From: Myxococcus xanthus
GTDB taxonomy: Bacteria; Myxococcota; Myxococcia; Myxococcales; Myxococcaceae
Direction of reading: 5' to 3'
Assembly: GCF_013116825.1 (NCBI RefSeq)
Contig: NZ_JABFNS010000058.1
Location: 1 to 50,597, forward strand
DNA: 50,597 bases
In this document: piece by piece, positions 27,200 to 35,318 of the stretch
How the letters are laid out: each line of letters starts with the position of its first letter
How positions within the stretch are numbered: the first letter of the stretch is position 1
Program-made: the position numbers and the translations under genes
The notes under the pieces: generated by a model
Databases searched by the model: none
What the model saw: the letters and a program-made list of their open reading frames with translations, nothing else
Told to the model about the DNA's origin: nothing

Positions 27200-29227
27200 A
27201 TGACTGTCGAGTACAAACTCACGATTCGGACGGGCACGAAGCTCGGCGCGGGGACGGATGCGAACATCTCCATCGTCCTCGTGGGCACGCGAGGACAGAG
27301 CGCCCCCTGCGTGCTGGACAAGCACTTCCACAACGACTTCGAGGCGGGCGCGGAGGACGAATACGCCCTCTCCTGCGAGGACGTCGGTGACCTGGTCCTG
27401 TTGCGCTTCAGCAACGCGGGCGGCGTGGCGGCCGACTGGCTGCTCGACTGGGCAACCGTCACGGCCGGAGAGAAGCAGTGGCGCTTCCCTTTCTACCGGT
27501 GGGTGCTGGGCGGCGCCACGGTCGACGTGCTCGAAGGGAGCGCGAAGATCGCTCGCCAGGCAGGCAGCAAGCGCGAGTCCACGGCGCGGCGCGAGCTGCT
27601 CGAGGCCCGCCAGCGGATGTACCCGTGGCGCGCGCCTGAGCTGACCGAGGGGCTCCCCGGCGCGCTCGACCTCAGCGAGGGGAGGCCCCTGCCGAAGGAC
27701 GAGCTCTACCGGGGCCTGACGGAGGGCAGCTACGAAGTGGTCATCGCCAAGACGCTGGCGGCCATCAAGCTGAACCTGCCCATGCTGACCCGGGCCTGGA
27801 ACGGGTTGGTGGACATCTTCGACTTCTTCAAGCACCTGGAGGTGCCCCAGCTCGCCCAGCGCTGGAAGGACGACGTCGAGTTCGCGCGGCAGGCCATCCA
27901 GGGCATCGCCCCCCTCCACATCACGCTCGTCCCCAGTCTGCCGCAGGGCATGCCGCTCACCGACGACGACGTCCGGGGCCTCTTGTCGCCCGGCGCCACG
28001 CTGGCCAGTGCGCTCGACGCCAAGCGCATCTTCCTGCTCGACTTCGAAATCCTCGACGACATCAGGATGTACCGGAAGGTCGGCGAGGACGGCGTCGAGG
28101 AGCGGCGCTGGGCTCCCGCGGCGCGCTGCCTGCTGTACCTGGACGACCAGCATCAGCTGCGGCCCCTGGCCATCCAGCTCGGGCGGGACGCACAGCAGGA
28201 CCCCGTCTTCACGCCGAACGATGACGCGTACGACTGGCTCGCCGCGAAAATCTACCTCCGGTGCAGCGAGGGCAACTCGCACCAGATGGTGACACACGCG
28301 CTGCGCACACACTTCGTGGCGGAGCCGTTCGTCGTGGCGACGATGCGCAACCTGCCGGACCCGCACCCCGTCTACAAGCTGCTGCGGCGGCACTTCCGCT
28401 ACACGCTCGCCATCAACGAGGGCGCACGCAAGGGCCTGCTCGACGCGGGCGGGGTGTTCGACGACTTCATCGCGACGGGCGGCCCCGACAAGGGCCACCT
28501 CCAGTTGGGCAAGAAGGGCTTCCAGCGCTGGACGCTGGCGGACAACAATCCCCGTCAGGACCTCGCGCGGCGGGGCGTGCTGGACCCGGCCGTGCTCCCC
28601 AACTACCCGTACCGCGACGACGCCCTGCCCTTGTGGGACGCGTTCGAGGAGTACGTCGGCGGCGTCCTCAGGCACTTCTACCGGACCGATGCCGACCTCG
28701 AGGCCGACACCGAGATGCAGCAATGGTGGAAGGACCTCACCGAGCACGGGCTGCCCGCGGACAAGCTGCCGTGCCGGGAGCTGCGCCGCGTCGACGACCT
28801 GGTCGACATCCTCACCACCGTCCTCTTCACGGTCAGCGTGCAGCACGCGGCGGTGAACTACCTGCAATACGAGCACTACGCCTTCGTACCGAATGCGCCC
28901 CTGAGCATGCGCCGGGAGCCCCCCCGGCAGAAGGGGACACTGCGCGCCGAGGACATCCCCGAGATGATTCCCACCAAGTCCCAGATGCTCTGGCAGGTCG
29001 CCATCGGGCGGGCGCTCTCCAGCTTTGGAGACGACGAGGAGTACCTGCTGCACGAGGGCGGCTGGCGCGAGGAGTACTTCCACGAGCCGGAGCTGGTGGC
29101 CATCCGCCAGCGGTTCCAGGAGCGCCTGCGCGCCCAGCGCGAGGCGGTGGAGGCGCGCAACGCGGGCGCCGAGGTGCCCTACACCGTCCTGCGTCCCGAC
29201 CGGATTCCCTGCGGCATCACCGTCTGA
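27200..29227 (+). CDS. PLAT-domain lipoxygenase
   Basis: The 675-residue protein starts with a PLAT/LH2 beta-sandwich (residues about 3-95; 'YKLTIRTGTKLGAGTDANI', 'HNDFEAGAEDEY'), followed by the catalytic helical domain. Iron ligands are His366-x4-His371 in 'THALRTHFVAEPF', His549-x3-Asn553 in 'VQHAAVNYLQY', and the C-terminal carboxylate, which here belongs to Val675 and not the usual Ile. Architecture resembles animal lipoxygenases more than plant ones. The ATG at 27200 has GAGG about 6 nt upstream and begins at the PLAT domain. It is followed 20 nt later by a P450 and then a desaturase, so its hydroperoxide is likely passed to the P450. Regiospecificity cannot be predicted. Confidence 0.93.
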   Translation: MTVEYKLTIRTGTKLGAGTDANISIVLVGTRGQSAPCVLDKHFHNDFEAGAEDEYALSCEDVGDLVLLRFSNAGGVAADWLLDWATVTAGEKQWRFPFYRWVLGGATVDVLEGSAKIARQAGSKRESTARRELLEARQRMYPWRAPELTEGLPGALDLSEGRPLPKDELYRGLTEGSYEVVIAKTLAAIKLNLPMLTRAWNGLVDIFDFFKHLEVPQLAQRWKDDVEFARQAIQGIAPLHITLVPSLPQGMPLTDDDVRGLLSPGATLASALDAKRIFLLDFEILDDIRMYRKVGEDGVEERRWAPAARCLLYLDDQHQLRPLAIQLGRDAQQDPVFTPNDDAYDWLAAKIYLRCSEGNSHQMVTHALRTHFVAEPFVVATMRNLPDPHPVYKLLRRHFRYTLAINEGARKGLLDAGGVFDDFIATGGPDKGHLQLGKKGFQRWTLADNNPRQDLARRGVLDPAVLPNYPYRDDALPLWDAFEEYVGGVLRHFYRTDADLEADTEMQQWWKDLTEHGLPADKLPCRELRRVDDLVDILTTVLFTVSVQHAAVNYLQYEHYAFVPNAPLSMRREPPRQKGTLRAEDIPEMIPTKSQMLWQVAIGRALSSFGDDEEYLLHEGGWREEYFHEPELVAIRQRFQERLRAQREAVEARNAGAEVPYTVLRPDRIPCGITV

Positions 29228-29247
29228 GCCCTTGGAGATACACGCTC

Positions 29248-30684
29248 ATGCCCAACCTGCTCTCTCGAGGTCTCTTCAGCCTGTTCTTCGGTGGCCGGCG
29301 CAAGCCCCTGGCCAGCCTGCCCGGCCCCCCGCCGGGGATTCTGGGCAACATCGGCGACTTCCTCGGCGCCCAGCCGTGGGACGTCTGCGCCCGCTACGCG
29401 CGCACCTACGGCCCCGTCGCCGTCGCCTGGCTGGGGCCCAGCCCGGCCCTGGTGCTCAATGACCCCACCCTCATCCACGAGGTGTTGGAGACGCGCCGGC
29501 TGGAGTTCGAGAAGGGCAACATCGGCGACCAGATTCGCCACTCCGTCACGGACGACACGCCCTTCATCGCCCAGCAGGGCGAGGACTGGGCCCGCAAGCA
29601 CGCCACGGATCCGCTCGCCCAGCCCTGGACGCCCGCCTGGCAGGCAGCCCAGGTGGAGCCCCTGCGCGCGGCCATCCTCGAGTCGGTGGAGGCGCTCCTC
29701 CAGCAGCCCTCCATCGACCTGACGCCCACGCTGCGCAAGCTGACGTTCGACGCGTTCTGCGTGGCCACGGTGGGCGAGAAGCTGCCCACGTCCGTGTACG
29801 ACGACTTCATGCTCCTGGCGGCGGCGGCCGACGCGCGCATCCAGGCCAAGCTGCCGTTGAAGTTCGTCTCACCGCCCAAGGGTTTCGCGGATGCGAAGGA
29901 GCGCTTCTACGGCCTGTTCCTGGACAAGGTTCGCGCGGCGCGGAAGGACCCGGCGCCGCACCGCGTGGACCTGATGTCGTGGACGCTGCGCGAGATGCCC
30001 CAGCTCGATGACGGGGTGCACGCGAACCTGCTCGGCGGGTTCTTCTTCGGAGGCGTGTTCTCCTCGAGCACCACCCTGGTGGGCGCCTTCCACCAGCTGA
30101 ACAAGTACCCCGCCACCGAGGAGCGGCTGGCGCTGGAGTCCGCCGCGCTGGGGCAGGGGCCGCTCACCCTGGAGCGCCTGAAGGACGCGCCCTGGGGCGA
30201 AGCCGTGGCATACGAGGCCCTGAGAATCCTGCCCGCGGTGCGCATCTTCCTGCGCCGCACGCCGCCCACGCCGACGCGGTTGGCGGAAGTCACGCTGCCG
30301 CCGGGCACGACGCTCATGATTTCCAACCAGCACCTGCACCGGGACCCCAGCCACTGGACGGACCCGGAGACGTTCGCCCCGGAGCGCTGGCTCGACGGGG
30401 GGGCGGCCCGGAATCCGCACGGCAGCGGCCACTTCTTCCCCTTCGGCCGGGGGCCTCGGGCCTGCGTGGCCGGGGACTTCGCCATCGTGTTCCTGCGCAC
30501 GGCCCTGGCCACCGTCTCCGCCCGCGCGCGCGTCCACGTCGACTCGACGGAGCCCTTCGAGGAGGGCTTCTTCTTCGGCGTGGTGCGTCCCCAGGGTGTC
30601 ACGGGCAAGCTCGTCGCACGCCAGGGGCAGACCCTTCACCCTCCCACGGGAGCCCCTCCTCCCCCCGCAGTGGAATCCGCATGA
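29248..30684 (+). CDS. Cytochrome P450, possible oxylipin-forming or fatty-acid hydroxylase
   Basis: The 478-residue protein has the P450 landmarks: an N-terminal proline-rich 'LPGPPPG' hinge, an I-helix with 'GGVFSSSTT', the K-helix E-x-x-R (Glu323 to Arg326 in 'YEALR'), and the heme-binding loop 'FPFGRGPRACVAG' with Cys406. The I-helix lacks the usual acidic residue before the Thr pair (the pattern A/G-G-x-D/E-T), a feature also missing in P450s that use hydroperoxides without external O2. Together with the lipoxygenase directly upstream this suggests CYP74/CYP5/CYP8-like use of lipid hydroperoxides, but that is inference. The ATG at 29248 has GGAG about 10 nt upstream. It overlaps the desaturase by 4 bp. 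Confidence 0.92.
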   Translation: MPNLLSRGLFSLFFGGRRKPLASLPGPPPGILGNIGDFLGAQPWDVCARYARTYGPVAVAWLGPSPALVLNDPTLIHEVLETRRLEFEKGNIGDQIRHSVTDDTPFIAQQGEDWARKHATDPLAQPWTPAWQAAQVEPLRAAILESVEALLQQPSIDLTPTLRKLTFDAFCVATVGEKLPTSVYDDFMLLAAAADARIQAKLPLKFVSPPKGFADAKERFYGLFLDKVRAARKDPAPHRVDLMSWTLREMPQLDDGVHANLLGGFFFGGVFSSSTTLVGAFHQLNKYPATEERLALESAALGQGPLTLERLKDAPWGEAVAYEALRILPAVRIFLRRTPPTPTRLAEVTLPPGTTLMISNQHLHRDPSHWTDPETFAPERWLDGGAARNPHGSGHFFPFGRGPRACVAGDFAIVFLRTALATVSARARVHVDSTEPFEEGFFFGVVRPQGVTGKLVARQGQTLHPPTGAPPPPAVESA

Positions 30685-31526
30685 CCTTGTTCCGACATCC
30701 CCGAGACCGCATCCCCGTCCTGCTGTTCACCCTGGTGTTCGCCCTGGACCTGACGGTCTTCTTCACGGCGCGAAGCTGGTGGTTCCCCATCCTCTGGCTC
30801 GCCCTGGGAGTGATTCCCAAGGGGTGGATCAGCGCGTGGAACCACCACCACCAGCATGTCCCCATGTTCCGGCATGCGCTGCCCAACCGACTCCTGGAGG
30901 TCATCTTCGGCTTCCAGACGGGCGTGACGTCCCATGCGTGGTTCCTGCACCACGTGCTGGGCCACCACCGCAACTACCTGGACCAGACCCAGGACGAATC
31001 GGGATGGAAGCGCCGCGACGGGTCCACCATGGGCGAGGTGGAGTACTCCGTCTTCAACACGCTCGTCGCCTATCCCCGCGCCTTCCGCGTGGGCCGCTCA
31101 TATCCCAAGGTGATGCGCGTCTTCCTGGCCATGGGCGCGCTCCAGGTGGCACTGCTCGGCGTGCTGTTCTGGCACGACTGGTACAACGCCCTCTGGGTGT
31201 TCCTGCTGCCCATGGCGGTGTCGCTCTACGTCACCGTCTGGGCCACCTACTTCCACCACGTGGGGCTGGAAGCGACGGAGCACACCCACGCCTCGTACAA
31301 CATCCTGCACAAGGGCTACAACCTGATGACCGGCAACCTGGGCTACCACACCGCACACCACGCGAAGCACGGGCTGCACTGGTCTCAACTGCCCGAACTT
31401 CACGCGCAGCTCTCCCAGGACATTCCGGCCACGCACTACCGGCAGCCGGGCATCCCCTTCGTGTGGACCAACCCGGAGGCGAAAATCGAGCCGGCCGAGG
31501 CGGAGTTCGGCGCCATCACCCAGTGA
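30681..31526 (+). CDS. Membrane fatty acid desaturase
   Basis: The 281-residue protein has three to four membrane segments and three histidine clusters for a di-iron centre: 'HHHQH' (55-59), 'HHVLGHH' (90-96) and 'HTAHH' (223-227), with a further 'FHHVG' near 191. These are diagnostic of integral membrane desaturases and hydroxylases. It acts on lipid-bound or activated acyl chains in the membrane. The ATG overlaps the P450 stop (ATGA), so it is co-translated with it. In this locus it could supply the polyunsaturated chains that the lipoxygenases need; alternatively it may hydroxylate the oxylipin product, since the same fold does both. Confidence 0.9.
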   Translation: MTLFRHPRDRIPVLLFTLVFALDLTVFFTARSWWFPILWLALGVIPKGWISAWNHHHQHVPMFRHALPNRLLEVIFGFQTGVTSHAWFLHHVLGHHRNYLDQTQDESGWKRRDGSTMGEVEYSVFNTLVAYPRAFRVGRSYPKVMRVFLAMGALQVALLGVLFWHDWYNALWVFLLPMAVSLYVTVWATYFHHVGLEATEHTHASYNILHKGYNLMTGNLGYHTAHHAKHGLHWSQLPELHAQLSQDIPATHYRQPGIPFVWTNPEAKIEPAEAEFGAITQ

Positions 31527-31888
31527 TGAGCTGACGCTGGACGTGGTGGACGAGGTGCGAGCGAGCAAGGCGCACCGGCCGAGGCGACAACGCCCCTGAC
31601 TCAGGGGCGTGCCGCCCCCAAATACGGTCACTGGGTCATCTTCGAGTAGCAGGCCCAGGCCTGAGAACGTCGACGCGAGGAGGCGCTCCAGTTCGCCCTC
31701 CAACCGCTTCATCTGCGTCGGCATCATGCCTGGGGAGCAGTCCGCCCGCCCTCACGCATTCTGGGTTCCCCTTCCCATGACAAACTGTCGCGGCTCCCAC
31801 TGAAAAGGCACCGCACCTGCCAGGAATTCCACGGGCTTCCCCACGGCACGACACTTGCCATGCGCTTTCACACCAAAGGAGCCATGTC
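31527..31888. other. Intergenic stretch after the lipoxygenase locus
   Basis: Besides the palindrome at 31591-31609 I see no gene here. Short protein-like scraps on either strand are not recognisable. The promoter of the STN-like protein gene should lie in the AT-richer part near 31780-31880. Confidence 0.35.
31591..31609. terminator. Nineteen-base GC palindrome after the desaturase gene
   Basis: Two perfect 9-base arms (31591-31599 and 31601-31609) flank a single central base, 64 bases after the desaturase stop. There is no T run, so terminator activity is uncertain; a protein-binding site is the alternative. Confidence 0.35.
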
Positions 31889-32623
31889 ATGTCCATGAGG
31901 CAATCTGGGATTCGTGCCGCCACTCTGTTGAGTGTCTTTCTTTCCGGGGGGACTGCCTGGAGCGAAGAAGTCCGACTCACGATCAAGGACTCCCCCCAGC
32001 CGCTCGCCACCGCCGCGAAACGGCTGGAGACGCGAGAGGGTTGGGGCATCACCTACGAAGAACCGCTGGGGGCTCTTCCGGCAGCGAGCCCCCTCGACCT
32101 GACCTACACCGTGACGGAGGCGACCCGAGCGGACGTGAAGCTTCAGGAGGAGGTGCTGACGCGACTCCTTGCCCAACAGGTGGGAAAGGATGCCCCGCGC
32201 TTCCGCCTGGTGTGGGCCGGGGGGCTCTGGCACATCACGCCCGTGCAGGGCTCTCCCCTGGACACTCCCATCACAATGTCTCGTCAGGAGCGTTCCCTGG
32301 GAGAGGTCCTCCGGGCCCTCTGCGCCGAGGTCACCCGACAGAGCGGGACACGAGTCGAACTCGGGAACACGCCCGGACTCCAGTTGGAGACACCCACTAC
32401 CGTGGATGCTGTCACCCAGGAGCCCGCGCGCACCGTCCTGGCACGGGTGCTCAACAGTGCCAACCGGCGCACCGTGTGGACCCTGAGTGGGCAGGGGATG
32501 AAAGCCGGATACCTGCTCTCTCTCCACCGGGTCTTTCGCATTGTTGGCGGCACGCTACCGCCCCCTACACCTGCGCCCAGCGAGAATGTCCCCGCTCCGA
32601 AACGAAGCGCTTCGGGCGGGTGA
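31889..32623 (+). CDS. Exported protein with possible secretin/STN-like domain
   Basis: The 244-residue product has a signal peptide (positive start, hydrophobic residues about 9-20, cleavage near 'GGTAWS'). The next block, 'VRLTIKDSPQPLATAAKRL', recalls the beginning of STN/secretin N0-type domains ('I-x-V-x-x-P-L-x-x-A-L-x-x-L'), which sit in periplasmic parts of outer-membrane transporters and secretins. A second similar half may begin near residue 125. No barrel or membrane domain follows, and the tail is Pro-rich. The ATG at 31889 has AAGGAG 8 nt upstream. The family remains unknown, and the gene is isolated from other recognised genes. Confidence 0.65.
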   Translation: MSMRQSGIRAATLLSVFLSGGTAWSEEVRLTIKDSPQPLATAAKRLETREGWGITYEEPLGALPAASPLDLTYTVTEATRADVKLQEEVLTRLLAQQVGKDAPRFRLVWAGGLWHITPVQGSPLDTPITMSRQERSLGEVLRALCAEVTRQSGTRVELGNTPGLQLETPTTVDAVTQEPARTVLARVLNSANRRTVWTLSGQGMKAGYLLSLHRVFRIVGGTLPPPTPAPSENVPAPKRSASGG

Positions 32624-33213
32624 CCGCGTCTCTCAGCACGCATCGTCAGGCGGAGGGGGCACATGGAGTTGCCCCCGTCAACTCGGACAGCTCAGGGTTG
32701 AGACTTCGCAGTGCGGAACTCGCGGGGTGACTTCAGCCTGAGCCCTCGGTGCGGATGGAGGCGCCTTGGCGGTGCCCGGACCGAAGCGGGCCTCGAGCGT
32801 CTCGGCCATTGGAGTGCGGGTGATACCCAACCCCCGGTCGTGGGGGCTGATTCGGACACTCGTCCCAGTCCGCCGGAATTGTTCAACCCACCCGGTCAGT
32901 CGCCCCCTCGACGCGTGCGCGCACATCATCAGGGACAACGCCAACAAGCATGCTGGGCGGAAACAAAACGATATCGGCTCAGATAATTTTCTCCGGATGC
33001 GCGCGGGTCCCTTGCCTGTCACCGGGTGCTCGAGCGACGCCAGCACGGACACTCGCCATTTCCACGCACATCTGAATTATCTCGATTCGACGAAGCTATT
33101 GTCGCACCTCCTGAGGCCAATAACTCGCGGCGGTTCCACTGCCTGGGCGGGCCACAGTCCGTGACAAAGCGAGCCGCAGTCTTCACGACCTCTCCCCATC
33201 CCCACTGGAGGTT
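32624..33213. other. Intergenic stretch of about 590 bases
   Basis: No convincing gene is present. A small hairpin (GGGGGC at 32655-32660 with GCCCCC at 32671-32676, 10-nt loop) could end the preceding transcript. A second G/C stem lies near 32831-32846. Stretches around 32960-33110 are AT-richer than the surroundings and may include the promoter of the next gene. Confidence 0.4.
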
Positions 33214-34575
33214 ATGATGTCTCCCAAGTCCCGCAACCCTCGCCAATTCTCCCGGCGCTCCCTTCTGCATGCCGGCAGTGTCGCGGCCGGCTTCGCCGCC
33301 TTCGGCGGGTCTGGTCTGCTGGTTGGCACCGCCCACGCCGCAGAGACAATCATCAACCCATTCGCTGGCTACTCCATCTCGGATGGGTGGTGGGACCACG
33401 TCAACCGAGGTTCCCTGGGCGGCATCGACTACGTGATGGGCGTGGGTACGCCGCTCCCGGCCTGCGCATCGGGTCAACTCCTGATCGACTGGAACAACGG
33501 CACGGGCGGCTACACCGCGACCATCGTGATGGCCAACGGCATGAGGAGCCAGTACCTCCACCTGTCCGGCTTCAACGGTGGCCAGCGCTACGTCCAACAG
33601 GGAGAAATCGTCGGGTACTCCGGGGGCGCTGCGGGCGCACCCGGCTCCGGGTCCTCGACGGGTCCACATCTGCACTGGCATCTGGTGACCGCCGGCGGCA
33701 CCCGGGTGAACCCGCTCGACTACGTCGGCGCCGGCAGCGGCGGCACCGGGGGCGGTCTGCCCTTGGAGGACCGGCGCCTCGGTCATCTCGGCACTGCAGG
33801 AGGCTGGGCCCACATGCTCAGCAACCTCGTGCTGCCGGGCAACACGACCTACGGGGCGTTCTCGCCGGGCCCTGGACAGTCGCCGCGTGCCATGGCGAAC
33901 GTCGACGGCGTGATGATGCTTGTGTATGCCGGCAGCAACGGCTGGACCACGATGAGCAGTGGCCTGGCGATGGCCCCGGGGGCTCCGCTCAACGTGCTGC
34001 GGACTCCAGCCAATGCCTCGCCCCAAATCTTTACCCTCGAGGACGGACGGCTCTGGCACACCTTCGACGGCAATGGCTGGAAGAAGTTCCCGTCGTCCGT
34101 GACGGTGTCGGGCAACTGCACCTTCTCGATGACGGCCAATGGCACGGACCTGCATGGACTGTTCAACGACAACGGCCGGCTGTTCCATGTCTGGGCTGAC
34201 GGTTCCGGCTGGCACAAGGGTGACACCCAGGTGGACCTGCAGCCCGGCGCCGACCTGGTCGCCGTCATTCAGCCGGATGGAAGCCTGCAAGGCCTGTCGC
34301 TGGAGTTCAGCCGAGTGCACCACATCTTCGGGGCAAACGGGAGGTGGAACCGGATACCGACCACGGCATCCCTGCCCACTGGGACGCCCATCGCCGGCCG
34401 CGCCGCCTACGGCTGGCCGCAGTTGGTTGCCAACCACAACGGGACCATCATCCACGTCTGGGGCACCTCGTCGGGCTGGATGTGCGTGCCCACTGGACAG
34501 ACGACAAACGCGGGACGGCGGCTCAGCCTCGTCCCGGATGTCGCCTCGGCCCCGCTGGTCGGCCTGACGCTCTGA
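33214..34575 (+). CDS. Tat-exported M23-fold protein with lectin-like C-terminal repeats
   Basis: The 453-residue protein begins with a Tat signal (Ser-Arg-Arg-Ser-Leu-Leu at about 13-18, then a hydrophobic stretch and 'AHA' cleavage site). Residues about 50-175 form an M23/LytM-like domain with 'GGIDYVMGVGTP' (Asp72) and the H-x-H motif in 'GPHLHWHL'. The zinc-ligand His normally four residues before the Asp is Leu68 here, so peptidase activity is doubtful. From about residue 185 to the end there are repeating strands of the type 'DGRLWHTFDGNGW' and 'NGRLFHVWADGSGW', like PLL-type fungal or bacterial beta-propeller lectins. GGAGG precedes the paired ATGs (33214 and 33217). It may bind cell-wall glycans. 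Confidence 0.8.
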   Translation: MMSPKSRNPRQFSRRSLLHAGSVAAGFAAFGGSGLLVGTAHAAETIINPFAGYSISDGWWDHVNRGSLGGIDYVMGVGTPLPACASGQLLIDWNNGTGGYTATIVMANGMRSQYLHLSGFNGGQRYVQQGEIVGYSGGAAGAPGSGSSTGPHLHWHLVTAGGTRVNPLDYVGAGSGGTGGGLPLEDRRLGHLGTAGGWAHMLSNLVLPGNTTYGAFSPGPGQSPRAMANVDGVMMLVYAGSNGWTTMSSGLAMAPGAPLNVLRTPANASPQIFTLEDGRLWHTFDGNGWKKFPSSVTVSGNCTFSMTANGTDLHGLFNDNGRLFHVWADGSGWHKGDTQVDLQPGADLVAVIQPDGSLQGLSLEFSRVHHIFGANGRWNRIPTTASLPTGTPIAGRAAYGWPQLVANHNGTIIHVWGTSSGWMCVPTGQTTNAGRRLSLVPDVASAPLVGLTL

Positions 34576-34620
34576 GACGCGCCTCACCTCCTCGGACGAG
34601 GGCGCCCCACGCGCCCGCGC

Positions 34621-34644
34621 TGGCCCGGTCCAGGGTTCGGGCCA
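34621..34644 (+). terminator. Possible terminator after the M23-fold gene
   Basis: A 7-bp stem (34621-34627 with 34638-34644) with a 10-nt loop is followed by a T-rich stretch, 46 bases after the stop codon. Plausible but weak. Confidence 0.35.
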
Positions 34645-34750
34645 ACGATGTTTCTTTCACATCGCCAGGCAACTTTGGACCGTGCTTTCAAATAATCCAG
34701 GACCGAACTCCAACTCCAACTCCACGTCCGTGAATCCTGGAGCAATGAGC

Positions 34751-35092
34751 ATGGCGACGCGCGTCACAGGTGGTGTCTCTTCAGCCGGCGCTTCTACCGC
34801 GAGCAGTGCGGCGGAGGAGGCCGCTCGGCGCGCGGCGGAGGCAGCCCGTCGCGCCGCCGAGGAGGCCCGCCGCAGGGCCCAGGAGGCGGCGCAGCGGGCG
34901 CTCGCGCAGGCCCCGCTCACCAAGGGCCTCCAGGACGCGAAGAAGGCCTCCAAGGTGGGGGCCACCGCCTCCCAGGCAAGGCAGCTCGCGACGGCCGCCG
35001 TTCACCAGCAGGTCTTCGACGAAGGTGCAGCAGTTGTTCAGCCGGGGCGGCGCCAACGGAACACAGACGCCCGGCTCACGTCGTACCTGTAG
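34751..35092 (+). CDS. Short Ala/Arg/Glu-rich coiled-coil protein, possibly a truncated N-terminus
   Basis: The 113-residue frame starts with a Ser/Ala/Gly-rich segment, then a highly charged helix made of repeats like 'AARRAAEEARRRAQEA' (about residues 20-55), which should form a long single helix or coiled coil. The remainder has no recognisable fold and ends soon after. Such leaders occur at the start of larger myxobacterial secreted or phage-tail-like proteins, so this may be the surviving N-terminus of a truncated gene. The ATG at 34751 has GGAG 8 nt upstream; a GTG at 34682 is an alternative. Biased composition means the reading frame itself could be fortuitous. Confidence 0.45.
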   Translation: MATRVTGGVSSAGASTASSAAEEAARRAAEAARRAAEEARRRAQEAAQRALAQAPLTKGLQDAKKASKVGATASQARQLATAAVHQQVFDEGAAVVQPGRRQRNTDARLTSYL

Positions 35093-35318
35093 TCGAGGAA
35101 CGCTCCAAATAGAGTGAAGAGCCCACCTTTCAGACGGCCAGCGGCTCGCTGTGGAATGACATACGGGCCAAGGCAGGCGCGCGCTCATGGGAGATGCGCG
35201 TCGCGTCGCCGGATGGCTCCGCGGGGCCCCTGGTCTGCCCCCCCCGACGCACGGAGCCGTCGGGCAAGCCATGGGAGGGGCGAGTGGCTTGCGCGACGGA
35301 ACGGTGGATTCGCCACGG

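Noticed and set aside
27071..29083. 670-codon minus-strand frame
   Set aside because: It lies fully antisense to the PLAT lipoxygenase, whose ligands and domains are unmistakable; high GC keeps the opposite frame open.
28261..29247. Upstream extension of the P450 frame
   Set aside because: It overlaps the lipoxygenase gene and has no P450 features before the ATG at 29248.
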